A DNA stretch of 64,000 bases from Papiliotrema nemorosa (Eukaryota; Basidiomycota; Tremellomycetes; Tremellales; Rhynchogastremaceae). A program made the position numbers and the translations under genes. The stretch covers positions 248,001-312,000 of the forward strand of contig JASKOT010000015.1 in assembly GCA_032158125.1 (NCBI GenBank), written 5' to 3'. The notes below the pieces were generated by a model. It did no database searches. It was not told the DNA's origin and saw nothing but the letters and a program-made list of their open reading frames with translations. Positions 1 through 11,828 of this stretch are shown in pieces (position 1 is the first letter of the stretch; the number at the start of each line of letters is the position of its first letter).

Positions 1-195
1 TTTTTTTTTTTTTTTTCTTTCATCACGCTGTCGAGGGGGCTGTAGCGAGTCGTGTAGCAACGACGTGGGTATGCATGCAGTCAAGAGTCGTTTGTACATC
101 TATCTAGAGTTGGATTCACACTGGAGGTTTGTCCAGCGCAGGTCCCATCTTCTAAGCCTTGGTCCTGGTCTCGATCGGCTTGAAGAATTGTCATC

Positions 196-2291
196 ATGAC
201 CGCGCTATCACCATTGGGCAGACCACTATCAATCCCCAACGAACACCAGCCGGCTCCTGCACCTTCCGAGTCGAGCACGACGCAACACCATGCTCCCTTT
301 GACCATCCTCGTCCGACACCATCACAGGAGCTTCATCGACAGTCAACGTCGGAGACACTCGCTTCGGATGACAGTACTTCCCGCCATCAGAAAGTCGATC
401 CGGAACAAATAAAACGACAGCGGAGTAAAGAGCTGAGAGAGCCTTCGGAGGAGCAACAGCGCAGAGCTGGAATGGCGGGCGTGGCAGCGCCGGGGGCTGC
501 TGCTGCCGCCGCGGGAGTTTTGGCGGGTGGTCAGCATTTACGAGGAGGGGAAGAACATGAGATAGAGGATAAGCATCATATTTGGCATCGAAAAGTTGCG
601 AAACCCAGAAAATCAGCTCTCAAGGTGTGTTTCGACCCTACTTCATCTTCTCGGGGGACCGGGGAGTGGATGTTCAGGCGCTGATCATCGCAGAAAGTCT
701 TGCTGCTCTTCCTGTTCATCACCGTCTGGCTATGGATCTGCCTACCCATCTTCTGGGGATCGACCTATAAACTCATGTCCTTTTTCCACGCTCTCGAAGT
801 CCATCTAGTCTCGTTTGACCAAGATTCCGGGTCGTTCCTCAACTACCCAATGGCTCAAATGGCCCGTGAACAAGCTACCATGGAGACCTCCTTGGGATGG
901 TCTGTCCGGCCTTCGAGTGATTATCCGAATGGATTACAGGATGTGGAGAATAACGTGTTGAGTCAGAAATGTTGGGTGACGGTGGTCATCAATGCCAATG
1001 CGACGTCTGCGTGGAGAGAGGCCGTCACTAGTGGAGACGGGAATTACGATCCGACCGGTGCTGTAACGGTCTACTTTCAGACCGCGAGGTTCTACCAGGT
1101 CACATTGTTATACATCGAGGCTTTGGTAAGTGACTCTAATCTCCCAGGATATAGCGTAGCATGAGGTATAAGCTATGGGTCGGCTCACTGACATGCAGAT
1201 TGGAGAGAACTTGATGACTCCCTTGACACAAGCTCGAGCATCGGCTTTCCAGGAATTCGTCGCTTCTGTCAATGCAAACGCCAACGGGGTGACCACAGCA
1301 GCAGCAGTGCCCCAGGCTGTAGGCGTAGGGTTCGGGTATAACATCCATGATCTACGTTCTATAGGGAACTACGAATGGTCCGGTGCCGCCCCTATGGAAG
1401 CGTCCTTGATCTACTATGTGGGTTGTCCCGACGACCTTCGCAGGGCTAACGCCAGGTCATCTTTGCATTTTACATCGCATTGTTTGCTGCTCAGGGAAGG
1501 ATGAAATCTGGGATGCAAGGTCGATTATCGTTCAGAAGCATGATGATCATACGTCTAGCTTGGCCCCTTCTCGCATATTTCATCATGGTGCGTTTTTCAT
1601 GGAAGCAGCGCTGGGTTCTGTGCGCTAACATGTCAGTCACTATGGTTCACATTGATCGAGAGGGCGTGGCAGATACCTATCACCGCTTGGCTGGGAGGAG
1701 GCAAGTCGTCACTTCACCTTTCGCATGGTACTCAAAGCTCATGTCGATCAGGCGGATTCATGGCTCTCTGGATGTTGAACTATGTCACCTTGATAGCTGG
1801 AGGTCTTGCTATGGAGACCGTGCTGGCTATAGTGGGTATAGCATGGTTACCCTTCTTCCTCATCCTGTGGATTATCCGTGAGTCCACTTGCGCCGTTTGC
1901 AAGTCTTCCACTAACAATCAGTTAATATCAGTACGCCTCGCCGGATCAAGAGAGATATTCAGCTAACCTTTAGCTTCATCATTCTACCCTATCGAAATGA
2001 TGCCCCAGTTCTACCATTTCCTCCGCTGGACGCCATTCCTGCACAACGTCGAGGCAAGTTGTCTGACGAATCTCAGACAAGGGCAGGACTGACGAGCAGG
2101 GGTTCAAGATAATAGCCTACGGGACAGATTTGAAGCATCGTCTTGGCAAACACTTCGGGATCATCTTTGGAGTCATCGGCGTCGAATTCATCTGCCTCCC
2201 TCTTGCCATCTTCTACGAGAGGTGGTCCAGCGATAGGTCAGCTATGAAGGAGCAGCAGAAAAAGGAGAAGGGGGGTGAGAACGATCAGTAG
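196..2291 (+). CDS. SNG1: Sng1/DUF3533-family multipass membrane protein
   Basis: Multi-exon gene. The first exon encodes a hydrophilic Ser/Pro/Gln-rich N-terminus of about 143 residues. An intron at 625-693 leads into the first membrane helix (VLLLFLFITVWLWICLPIFW). A long extracytoplasmic-type segment follows, then a block of about five hydrophobic helices encoded between 1410 and 2220, and a short charged C-tail ending KEKGGENDQ. This topology (one N-terminal helix, a large loop, a membrane block) and the motif WGSTYK after helix 1 match the DUF3533/Sng1 family, whose yeast member confers resistance to nitrosoguanidine and is linked to drug and lipid transport. The substrate cannot be told from sequence. 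A further intron (about 1125-1198) and at least four more restore the frame. The start is the first ATG and keeps the whole N-terminal exon open. Confidence is high for the family and moderate for the exact exon borders. Confidence 0.85.
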
Positions 2292-2373
2292 AAATCAATC
2301 CATTGTTGTTACATTTTTATGCATGTACACCGGAAGATCATCATCTTGAAAGGCGGAATACCCATTGTCGGCT

Positions 2374-3727
2374 CTACTTCTTTTGCTCGGGAACCTGGTT
2401 GAGGAGTCCCTTGCCTGATAAGGCGGAGATGAGGTTGTCAAACACAAGCAGCTCCATCTGGGAGTCAGCGTCCCCCAATGTCAGAAGCGCGGATGGCAAG
2501 ACTGACCTTCTTTTGGGTGTCTCGGGTCTCGGTACCCATGTGAGGAAGGAGGGTGATGTTGTCAAACTCGAGCAGTCGGGGGTTGACATTTGGCTCATCG
2601 GGGAAGACGTCAATACCAGCCGAAGAGAGCTATTCTCAGTACATCACCCAAGTTCGACGTGCTTGCAACTCACCTGACCAGACTCCAAAGCAGCAATGAA
2701 AGCCTCCTCGTCGACGACAGCTCCTCGTGCGGTATTTATTAATACTGATCCTTTCTTCATCTTGTCGAACTGTGCCTTTCCAAAGCTGCCCTTGGTCTTG
2801 TCGTTCAAAGGCAAGTTGAGCGAAACGACATCCGACCTGGCCAAAAGCTCATCCACATCTTTGATGTATTCACAGTCAAAGTCGGGTTTGGGCGAAATGG
2901 GATTTCGATTATGATATATAACCTTCATATCGAAAGCGATCAATCTCTTGGCCAAAGCAGAACCGATTCCACCCATACCGATGATACCGACAGTTCGACC
3001 TTCTGGGTCGGAAGCTGGTTCGAGACCCGCTTTCCATTTTCCATGTCGAACGTTTTGTTCGGCTCGGTAGAATTGTCGGAGTGCTGAAATGGCTAAGAAG
3101 GCTCCGACGGTCGCTGTAGCGTCGTCGACCGCTTTGGGAGTATGGGAGACTTGGATCCCTCGAGCAGTAGCTGCTGCGACGTCGACTGCACGTGAGTCAC
3201 TGTAAATAGTCGCCAGTGTGAGAACAGCAGGAGATGGGTAGGTGGAGAGGAGTCGAAAGGGAGAGGAAGATAGGGGGCGAGAGACATAGGGCAGGACTCA
3301 CTCTGGTCGTATCCTGCTCCGTTGTGGCAGATGTACTTGACACTCTCAGGCAGAGCATTGATAAACTCCTTGTCGAACAATCCGACAGTAGCGACCGAAT
3401 CGTTGTGTCGGTAGATACCAACGATATCGGCGTACTTTCCACCCTCCTTGGTTTGCTCAAAGAACGTGGCTCTGTCAGGGACGTCTAGCTCCTAATTCGT
3501 CAGCCTACTACCTCGCATATCACCCATAGAAGGAGTGCAACATTGAAGGACGCTGGTAGTGAGGTGGGAGGAAGCTACACGTACCAGGACCTCGGCGACT
3601 TCTCCAAGCTTGGACTTTTGTTCCTCCTTGGACCAGATGACACCGGCCTCTGGTCGAGCTGAATGTCAGCGGGGCTTCAACAGCGTGCAGGGGACTGACC
3701 AGCAATGAGAACTTTAGGAAGGGACAT
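2374..3727 (-). CDS. GOR1: D-isomer-specific 2-hydroxyacid dehydrogenase (glyoxylate/hydroxypyruvate reductase type)
   Basis: NAD(P)-dependent reductase of 2-oxoacids, most like fungal glyoxylate reductase Gor1. The protein starts MSLPKVLIAG. The conserved YICHNGAGYDQ segment lies at the substrate domain edge. The Rossmann motif is GMGGIGSALAKR, and the catalytic Arg sits in NTARGAVVDEEAF. The C-terminus ends LLNQVPEQKK. The conserved Glu and His of the family fall in the small exon around 2510-2620. About four short introns interrupt the gene. The length (about 340 residues) fits the family. It is transcribed away from the Sng1 gene's 3' end, so the two are convergent. The exact substrate (glyoxylate, hydroxypyruvate or another 2-oxoacid) is inferred from family resemblance only. 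Confidence 0.88.
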
Positions 3728-4214
3728 GGTGTATGATGATAAAGCAAGTGAGAAAAGTGAGAAAAGGAAAGAAACACCGGTACAGGAAGAGATGTATATC
3801 CCCTCCCAGGATCGCTGGCGTTCGGTTGATTCGGGGACCGGTAGGATCGGACCGGACATCCGGCGGGTTCAAAATCACCGGCTACAGGAGGCTGCCTCAC
3901 ACCAGCACTGAGCAGCCCTGCAGCGTGGGATGTGGATGTGAACATGCATACATCTTGGCAACATGCAGAGGAGCATGACAATGTCTATCGCAGAATGCAT
4001 GATGGGAGTGCATGGCTGCATTACTCAGTAGTAGTGATCTCCACCTGCAATTCAGTCATAAACCCCATAGCTCTCTGGCGTCCGATCGTCGCATTTCGTT
4101 CACTCTACAACAGATACAGTACAAGTTAATTTGATCAGACAAGGACTTTCGAGCCAATTCCAAAACGCCAAGATGCCTCGTGTTCTCGAAGCGATTTTGG
4201 CAGAATCCCCTGTA
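3728..4214 (+). other. Intergenic region, 487 bp
   Basis: Lies between the GOR1 start codon and the CDK8 stop codon, both on the minus strand, so it should hold the GOR1 promoter and the CDK8 3' end. I see no supported coding region or clear motif in it. Confidence 0.6.
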
Positions 4215-5933
4215 TCACCTCAGCTTGGTGCGCTTGCCGTTTACTGCGGCATTCGCTATGGGCCCAGTGGCCGGTCGGAAATTGCTACTGCTAGGCAGCC
4301 TCGGTCCAGCAGCCATCGACGGTGGTAGCCTAGCATTAATTTGGGTGAACGGAAAGGGATTTGTCGGACTCACGAGCCCATCTTGGCGTCGCCATTGTCC
4401 TCATGTGTGACCCGTCTCGTCGGATATGTAGTCGCACTGCCTTCGAATACGCTCCTACTAATCAGCACGTCAATGACTGGAGGTGGGATTGGCTGACTTG
4501 GTATTCACCCCGCCCTCTTCCTGAAACCAGGGATGTGCTAAAGTCTCCCTCGCCGTGATCCGCTTTGCAGGATCCCACTCGAACAATCTACACAACAGGT
4601 CGTACCCCTGGGCCGAGGTCGACCGGTTATGGTACCAAGATGGTAAAGGGTTCGTTGTCGGATAAGGTGCCATGCTGAGGTATGTTTTGTATTCCGGCAT
4701 ATGAACGATGGCAGGCCAGTGTTCAGCTGCGAGGTCAATACCTCGCAAGTCAACGTCGACTCACGCTTGACTGGACCTAAAACTTCGCAAATCTTGCCCA
4801 TTTGATCACGCTGGAACGGAAGCTGTTTCTTGGTGTCCATTTTGGCTTCATCCCCCTTGAAGATGGGTCGGAGGGATAACAACTCGGCGTAGATACACCC
4901 TATAGCCCATAGATCTGCATGTCAGTTCGGAAATTACCCACATTCAAGCAGATACACTCACCGACAGCAGCAGTGTAATGCTTGGCACCGAGGATCAGCT
5001 CTGGAGCTCTGTACCATATAGTGACGACCACTTTATCACCCCCAAACAGTCCTCCGACAGCTAATGGTTTGTGCCATAAACGAGCCAAACCCAAATCACC
5101 AATCTTGACTACTCCTTTGGACGTCACTAGAATGTTGGCGGGTTTGAGATCACGGTGAAGGACAAAGTTGGAGTGTAAAAAGTGAACACCACAGAGGAGT
5201 TGATGGAGAAGTCGGCGGAGGGTGAACGCGGGGATAGGTGTTCGGACAGTCTGTGAATGGTGGTGGATAATTTGCTGCCTTTTCAGCTGCATTTTCCACT
5301 TGATGGGAGAAGTCAACGCGACGTACAAGAAAGTCGTGTTCGGCGTATTCGAACACCATATAAATCGCTTTATCTTCTAAAATAACCTCTCGTAGCGCTA
5401 CCAGATTCCGATGATGCAGTTCACGATTCAACTACCTGTCAATCTTGATCTAGGTGACGATGTGACAAGGACATACCATTATTTCACGGGCTCCCGACTG
5501 ACTGATACCCGCATAGGTAAGATCCACACCCTCTTTATCCGGTTTGAACTTCTTGATAGCAAACACGTCCCCCTCCTTCGCTGGTAGATCTCCTGGCCGC
5601 ATACACAGTTCCGGGTTATTGAGCGGATCACCATGTACCCCCGCAACCCCCAATGCTACTTTATCGGCGGGTAACGACAGCGCATTCCGGGTGGAAGAAC
5701 TGAGCGTTTGAGCAGTCTTGCCCTTGGCGGGCGGGGCGAGTAAGACGGCCTTGTACACTCTTCCGTATGTACCGGACGAGATGAACCCAAGAATCTTGTA
5801 CGTTTTGAGCACGCTACAGTTAGCGTCTGAAGGGGCAAGTGTTGACTCACGTCCTTCGTTCTCGATCACGTTTGGCCCGATAGGCCAACATTGGATCTAT
5901 CATTGCTCCTGTAGGAGCCGACAGCGATGCCAT
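4215..5933 (-). CDS. SSN3: Mediator cyclin-dependent kinase 8
   Basis: Serine/threonine kinase of the Mediator CDK8 module, which phosphorylates RNA polymerase II and transcription factors with cyclin C. The start at 5933 is chosen because an intron with branch point GCTAAC and acceptor TGTAG joins an N-terminus MASLSAPTG...[10 protein letters not shown] in frame to [18 protein letters not shown] (P-loop). Visible features are the ATP-site Lys in FAIKKFKP, the catalytic loop [10 protein letters not shown], a DLG in place of the DFG/DMG motif, and the CDK8-type segment [21 protein letters not shown] low-complexity insert of about 55 residues separates the P-loop strand from the Lys strand. Two C-terminal introns extend the protein past the first in-frame stop to a basic end, KRTKLR. 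The gene is divergent from KNL1, with 239 bp between the start codons. Confidence 0.9.
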
Positions 5934-6172
5934 AGCTCATCACTGCTCAAGGGTGCACTGGACTGCTGCTCGTTGTCGACACAAGATATGGACCAGGGGC
6001 TGACCGAAGTGATTGACCGAGATTGGTATGATCACGTGACACTGCACCCAGAGGGGTGGTGACTGATTTTACTTTCCCACGCCGCCACTCGACCCCGTCT
6101 CTGTAAACAATATCAAAACAAACCTCTGGACCAGTCAGTCAACATCCGTCCCATACATCACTCAATTGCGAC

Positions 6173-9100
6173 ATGAGCGCATCGATCAGATCGCCACGAC
6201 GCAAGTCACTGGCAGATCACAATATGAACGTTTCCTCCTCGACTCTGGTTGAACCCGCCTTACCTCATCAAGTCAAGGAAAACACGACCGTCGCATTCAG
6301 TCTAGGCAGGGAGGGCAAGATGGGCTCGTTGAGTCCTGGAAAGATGGCTCGGCGTTCTGCAGTGAGTCGACTACTCTATACGATCCTTCTGAAGAGAGCT
6401 ATAGCTCACCTGGCAGAGACCGAGGAAATCGATTTTGAAGGGGATCGCAGGGTACTCGAACGAGGATAACACGATCGATTTTACGAGGTCCACCACACTC
6501 GTCGACTCCAATCATACGATTGCATTCGGTGATCTCCACAGTCGAAGAGCATCGGTCGCTGCCGTAGCTGCTCGCCGTGTAAGCTTTGCGGCCAATGCCC
6601 ATGTACGGTGGGTCAATGGTCCAGTATCAACAAGCCGAAGCTAATTCCGTCGTAGAATGTTCAATGATCCCAAGGACAAGGAGAAAGAGCAACTCCGACC
6701 GAAATCCGCTTCTATAAGGCGACACTCTTCTAACGCTTCTAGTCTTCCAGCGTATAGAACCGGACGTCGATCTTCACAGCAATCCCGCCAATCTTCCGTT
6801 CACACCGTGCAGTTCCCCACTGTTGACGATGCGGAAGTCTCGATGGATCTGGAAGACCCCGATGACGAAGCTTCCGGTGTAGAAATGGATGATCGACGTG
6901 TAGCTACGGGCAGTGCGCAAAGTGAGGAAGAAGAAGACGAAGAGGTCGACATGGATGAAACGGGAGTATATGGTGCTGGCATAATCCGGCGAGAATCAAC
7001 CGCGACAGCTTTTGCTGCTGCCGACGAGAATGACATTTCCTTTGCATCAAGCACAGGGACAGATGAGGAAAAGACTATGGACTTTACGATCGCTATCGGT
7101 GGTATCGTCCCACCCGTTCCGCCTGTTCACGCAACCAGGAACAGGCAGTCCATCGGATATAGTCAACCTGAAAGTCCCAACTCGCTCGAGAACCGACTAC
7201 GACCTGGACAGGCCGTTGCCGGCGAAGCAGACATGAGTATTGAGATGGATGAAACCGTGGCGTATGGAGGGATTGTCGGTGACGAATCGTTCTCGTCTGG
7301 AAGTGATGGGAACACCGCGGAGCACGGTCGAGACAGAGAGAGGACAATGACATTCTCATTTGGCAATGTCCCTGCGGATGCTGCCGTCGAAGTCGTCCCC
7401 GTTGACGAAGAGGACGACGGCATGGATATGACAGTCGCCCTAGGGGGTATTGTAGACGTTACGGCCGCTTCCCCGGCGCGTTTTAGCCTGACGGCTTCCG
7501 CCAGTCTCGCTCGACCATCCCCAGGAACCAGCTCATACGCTCGACCGACCGTTTCGTCGGCCCAGCGGACCCGAGAGCCAACGCCAAAGAAAAGAAACAT
7601 CTTTGGGCCATCGCTGGGATCTCAGACAGCGTCAACACCCAGATCAGAAGGGATGGCAACAGCTGGAGCAGTCGCCAAACGCTTGTCTTTCGGTTCTGTG
7701 ACGTCTAGCGGGGGTAAGAAACGACCTGCAGAAGAAGACGAAGAGGAGAGCTCGGCCAAGCGGCCTCGACCAACTATCACCAAAAACATCTTTGCGCCCG
7801 ACGCGCCTGCTGATGAAGGCGTCATCGCCGAGACTATCAGCTCAAATCAGCGCCGTTCGGCGTCCGCCTCGCCCGTCAAGAGTGCCACCGCGGCTGTCAT
7901 GGCGGAATCGCTTTCCCCATCCAAGCCTTCGGTCAAACCTAGACAGTCCATCCCTAGAAACCTCCGACCTCCCCGAAGTCCGGGAGGAAACCTCTCTTAC
8001 AACTCTGCCTTTTCCCCTCACAAGAATGCTCAACGAGCTTTCGCCTCCCCTGCTCGTACAGCGCACCAATCATTGGGAGGTTCGTCCACTCCACAACAAT
8101 ATCGTCAACGATTTTTGGGCGGCTCACCTGCCAAATCGCCCCATGTGAGACGGTTGTTGGGAGAGGACGTCCCACAAGAAGAGATCGATCTTGCCAATGA
8201 AGAGATATTGGAGCTGGAACCGCCCATGATCAACTTGTCAGATTTCCTCCGAATGGCCAAGGTGGAGTTCTTGGAGGACTTGCCAAAGGCGAAGAGGAGG
8301 AGCAGTACAGGTCGAGGCGTCAGACCGACCTATAACGGTGGAGGTGGGTCCAGCGGTGAGCGAGATGTAACTGACTCTAGATCGGCAATTTGCCTTGGGC
8401 GAATACGCAGAGGCAGAGATCAATGCTCTCTTCCTCACATTTTATACCTGGGTGTGGAAAGCCTTTGGCTGAGATAGTGCGATAGTCTGACACACAGGCG
8501 AATCGAGAGACGACGAATGATCTGGAAGCTAGTCGAGCCGATTTGGAGGAGCTCGAACGAGCTCGATCATTGCACAACCCGTTGGTCATTCGACACTACC
8601 TCGCAGCGACAGACGAAGAGAAGGTTTTGTTCGAGGATACCTTCAAAGCTTTCAAGACTAACACGAGCCTGAAAGCGAAGGAGAGGTGGTACGAGTGGAA
8701 GCATCAGATCATCGAGCGTTTGCGTCCCGACGTCGAGGCTCTCTTGGAGGACATGCAGGAAGTGAGCAGCGATGATCTTGTGATCGACATGGAACTGATT
8801 GTCAGGATGCTAAGAGGCTGGACGACCTAGAAAGCAGGACGAGTGAACTCCTGCCTGAGTTGCAGTCCAGATTGGAGAGCCTGGAGCAGGAGCTCGAGAA
8901 GGAGCGAGCGGCCGTTCAAGAAGTCGCCGAATGCGATCAAGATTATCTCGCTGGTCTACGTATCGATCTGGAAGAACAAGGGTGCGTTGTGCTATACTCC
9001 TCCGTGTCAAGCTGACGGCAAGCAAACACATCGACCAAGTCAAATCCGAACTGGAAGACTCCAATGCCAAGTTGACGGGTCTGCAAACCAAGTTGGACGA

Positions 9101-9978
9101 GCTTGACAAGAGCAAGAAGATATGCGAGGGGCGCATAAGCGCTGCGAAGAGCATGTGTGATCAGTACACTCGAAGCGATATCCTACGCTTCAAAGGTAAG
9201 CGAAAGCTCCTATCGATATTTCTGACCATGCAGAGGAGTACGAGTCGGTTCAAGCGCTACACTCCTGGCGAGTCATCGCCCTGACCACGAGTGAGGTGGT
9301 TCTCAGTTACGATAACCAGATCCAGCTTGTCGTACCGTGTCAGGATCACACGCCCAATCTGGCAGAATCAACCATCGAGTGGATCGCAAATCCCATCAAG
9401 GGTAAATACAAGCATGGCATGGAAATCAACGAGGGTTTGTTCGCTATGCTGCAAACTGCCTTTTCAAGGATCATCAAGTCTACGACCTCGCTTGTCGAGG
9501 TGAGTCTCGTTGACTTGCCATGTGCGCGGTCGCTGATCTGGTAGCTGGTCCAGCAGACTGGGTCGATTGTCAATGCCTCTCAACGTCTCCGGGCGGAAAT
9601 GGGTTTCCTCACCATGCGCCTGCCTACATCCTACCGATCCGTCGATACGCCTCGAGGCAAGGGTATCATCATTACCGCTGCGATCCTCCTCCGATCGCTC
9701 AAGAGCAAGGTCAATCTGTGTTTCTTAGTCACTGCAGATACACTATTATCTTGGCCAGGAGCGCTGGCGAATGTGGAAGTGGAATCCAAGGCTGTCTACG
9801 GTTCGGCAGAGTGAGTAATAGTCGGCGCAGGAAAGCGTAATGAAATGCATGGCTGACGAACAGTCCGGAGATTATGAGACGCGCAGCGAGGGAGACCATC
9901 ATGGAGACGAGCGATGAAGGATACGTGGGAGCTTTCCTGCAAGCTTGCCTGGATGCTCAAGGGCAACATGAGAGGTGA
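6173..9978 (+). CDS. SPC105: Kinetochore scaffold KNL1/Spc105 (Spc7)
   Basis: Outer-kinetochore scaffold that recruits protein phosphatase 1 and, when Mps1 phosphorylates its repeats, Bub1/Bub3. Exon 1 spans 6173-6361. The splice creates a textbook SILK site (residues about 68-71). A second PP1 site, RRVSF, lies at about 116-120. Next come acidic MELT-like repeats of the form M-D-x-T-[IV]-A-x-G-G-I-V: MDETGVYGAGII, MDFTIAIGGIV, MDETVAYGGIV, MTFSFGNV and MDMTVALGGIV, all between about 6950 and 7460. A Ser/Pro/Arg-rich basic linker follows. The Spc7 domain begins around INLSDFLRMAKVEFLEDL and continues through coiled coil (8500-9180) into a C-terminal RWD-like region ending AQGQHER. At least five introns are present. 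The large size and motif order fit fungal KNL1 fully. Confidence 0.92.
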
Positions 9979-10178
9979 AGCCACCGTCAGGCATGTCTGG
10001 GTTTCGCGATGTTTCGTTTGAGAAGATGATATTGTAAGGGCTGTTTCTGTGATGCAAAATGTTTCAGCGTGTAAATCTATGCCATTCAACATGATCCATA
10101 GCTATACACAGCGCGAGGGAAAAGTCGGCTATTCAAAACACGTCGTATGGGCAACAGTCAATTCTGCTTCTCGATCGT

Positions 10179-11505
10179 CTACTCGTCGGAGATCTACAAT
10201 TCAGTCATTTGTCACCTTCGATAACAATCGACTTACCTTGGGAGCCAAGAAGAACTGCAGTGTTCCTTGCTCAAAGTCGAACTGAACCAGCAGAGGGACA
10301 TCGTTGCTCATGTTGAGAGAGACCTCTTTGGCAAGCGGGGCAGATTTGGCAAAGTTGGACAAGTATTTGAGTGAGAAGGTGAGCGACACTTGTTTCTCGA
10401 GAATGATCGATACTCCAGGTTCGTCGTCGCTCGCAACCGCCTTGGCCTTCTTGGAGCCCTAGCAATCAGCAAGTTGCCATGCGAAAGTGGGCCCGGCTCA
10501 CCTTTGAAGCCCCGTTGGCCGACTTTCTCTTCTTCGGTCGGTCATCCTCCTCCATCTCCTCTTCTCCCTCTTCATCATCCAGCTCATTGACCTCTGGCTT
10601 CTCATCTTCTTCCTCCTCTTCCTCGTCGGGTTCACGCTTGACAGTCTTCTTGCTACTGCTAGCTCCGTCCCTTCCTGCTGATTGCTTCAACAGAACAGAA
10701 CCATTTCCGACTTCTCCCTCGGAGCTGAATCGGACACCCTCTTTGGAGGCTTCAATCTTGACACTCTCACCGAGGGCAGAGAGATCTCGACAGATTCGTT
10801 GGAATTCGCCGGAAGACATGGTGATAGTAGCGTCGTATTGTGTGTCGGGAATACCAAGATGTTCCTGGTCAATGTCCATCAACTTCATTTCGTACTCTCC
10901 CACTCGGTCCTCCTCTGCAATGTTAGCTTATATGACGGCGATGAGCGAGATATGACTGACTTGGCGACTCGAAAACCATTCCCAGTGTATCAGCCTCGTC
11001 TGTAGCTTTCAAGGTGACGACATCGTTGTCTTTGGCGCATTTCAGGATCTTGGTCAACGAGGTAAGCTAACATTGTCAGCGCGAAAACGTCAATTTGACC
11101 AAAGACGAAGAACAACTCACGTTGACACCTAGAGGCATGTTTCGGTCACATCGATATGCCTCGAATTGATCGGCTATCAATTTTAGAGAGACAAGCGCAA
11201 CGTGCGAGTTGTCCATTGCTTGTAGAGCCTTCCCGTCAGCAAAAGGTTTTGGGAAACACGCGTATCGATGAAAGAGCGAAAGGGCAGACAGAGAGGGACA
11301 CTCACAATACCTTCGTCGGTACAGTCGAGGTTGCCATCCGTGACAAGCTCTTTGATAGCTGAACTCGCATCAGCAACCTGCCCGATCTCGAGTATAGCGC
11401 GTTGAGCGCGGTAAGAGCGGGTGATTAGGAATCAGTAGGGTGTAATAGCTCACCATCTAACAGCTTCTTGAGCACTGAGGCTTGCTTGACTCGAGCTTCC
11501 AACAT
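10179..11505 (-). CDS. POL30: Proliferating cell nuclear antigen with long acidic/basic insert
   Basis: DNA sliding clamp for replicative polymerases and repair. The start [17 protein letters not shown] is the canonical PCNA N-terminus. [15 protein letters not shown] and the C-terminal block QFFLAPK are also diagnostic. A final intron with donor GTAAGTCG turns the end into APKISDE, the expected acidic tail, with the stop at 10179-10181. About six introns interrupt the gene. Between the strand GNGSVLLKQ and the strand [14 protein letters not shown] there are about 75 residues, where human PCNA has about ten. This insert contains an acidic run, basic patches KKRK and KKAK, and a SUMO-type site VKRE followed by acidic residues. 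The insert is encoded in frame with no splice signals around its acidic part, so it is probably translated. The gene is convergent with KNL1 and divergent from SAC1. Two ACGCGT boxes lie upstream. Confidence 0.93.
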
Positions 11506-11619
11506 TGTGTCTTTTTGGTGTCTAGCGTGTGAGGTGTAGAGACGAGTGGGGTTTTATAGGTCAAGGTGGTCAAGAGGAGGAGGAAGTCGGAAGGAGACGA
11601 GGGGGGAAGATGAGATTCA

Positions 11620-11649
11620 ACGCGTCGGAGGGAGAAAGTGGCGACGCGT
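11620..11649 (-). promoter_or_regulatory. Two MluI cell-cycle boxes (MCB) upstream of PCNA
   Basis: ACGCGT occurs at 11620-11625 and 11644-11649, each in the context ACGCGTC, 115-145 bp upstream of the PCNA start codon. In ascomycete yeasts MCB elements bind MBF and drive G1/S transcription of DNA replication genes including PCNA. Conservation of the site in basidiomycetes is inferred. The SAC1 start is about 180 bp on the other side. Confidence 0.7.
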
Positions 11650-11828
11650 CATGGTTGCAGTCACGTGGTTTCATCTTTTGATTCCGCTCGACGTGGCAGC
11701 AATGCCATGCGTCCGGGGCAACGGGCGTGTCCAGACTTTGTTATCGAGATAGCTTGCGGTCACATTAGGTCAAGCTATCCTCTGGACAGCGACTCGTGGG
11801 GAACAGAATCCATCAGGAAAGACTCAGA

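Noticed and set aside
1..16. T run at the window start as a telomere or terminator signal
   Set aside because: It is only a homopolymer at an arbitrary window edge, with no telomeric repeat. It could be a poly-T tract or simply an intergenic run.
4470..4560. CDK8 ending at the first in-frame stop at 4470
   Set aside because: Two introns with GTGAAT and GTGAGT donors extend the frame through a conserved-looking tail to a basic end at 4215.
10479..10955. Plus-strand open frame of 158 codons rich in Ser
   Set aside because: It is the antisense shadow of the acidic PCNA insert (GAG/GAA runs read as Ser/Leu codons).
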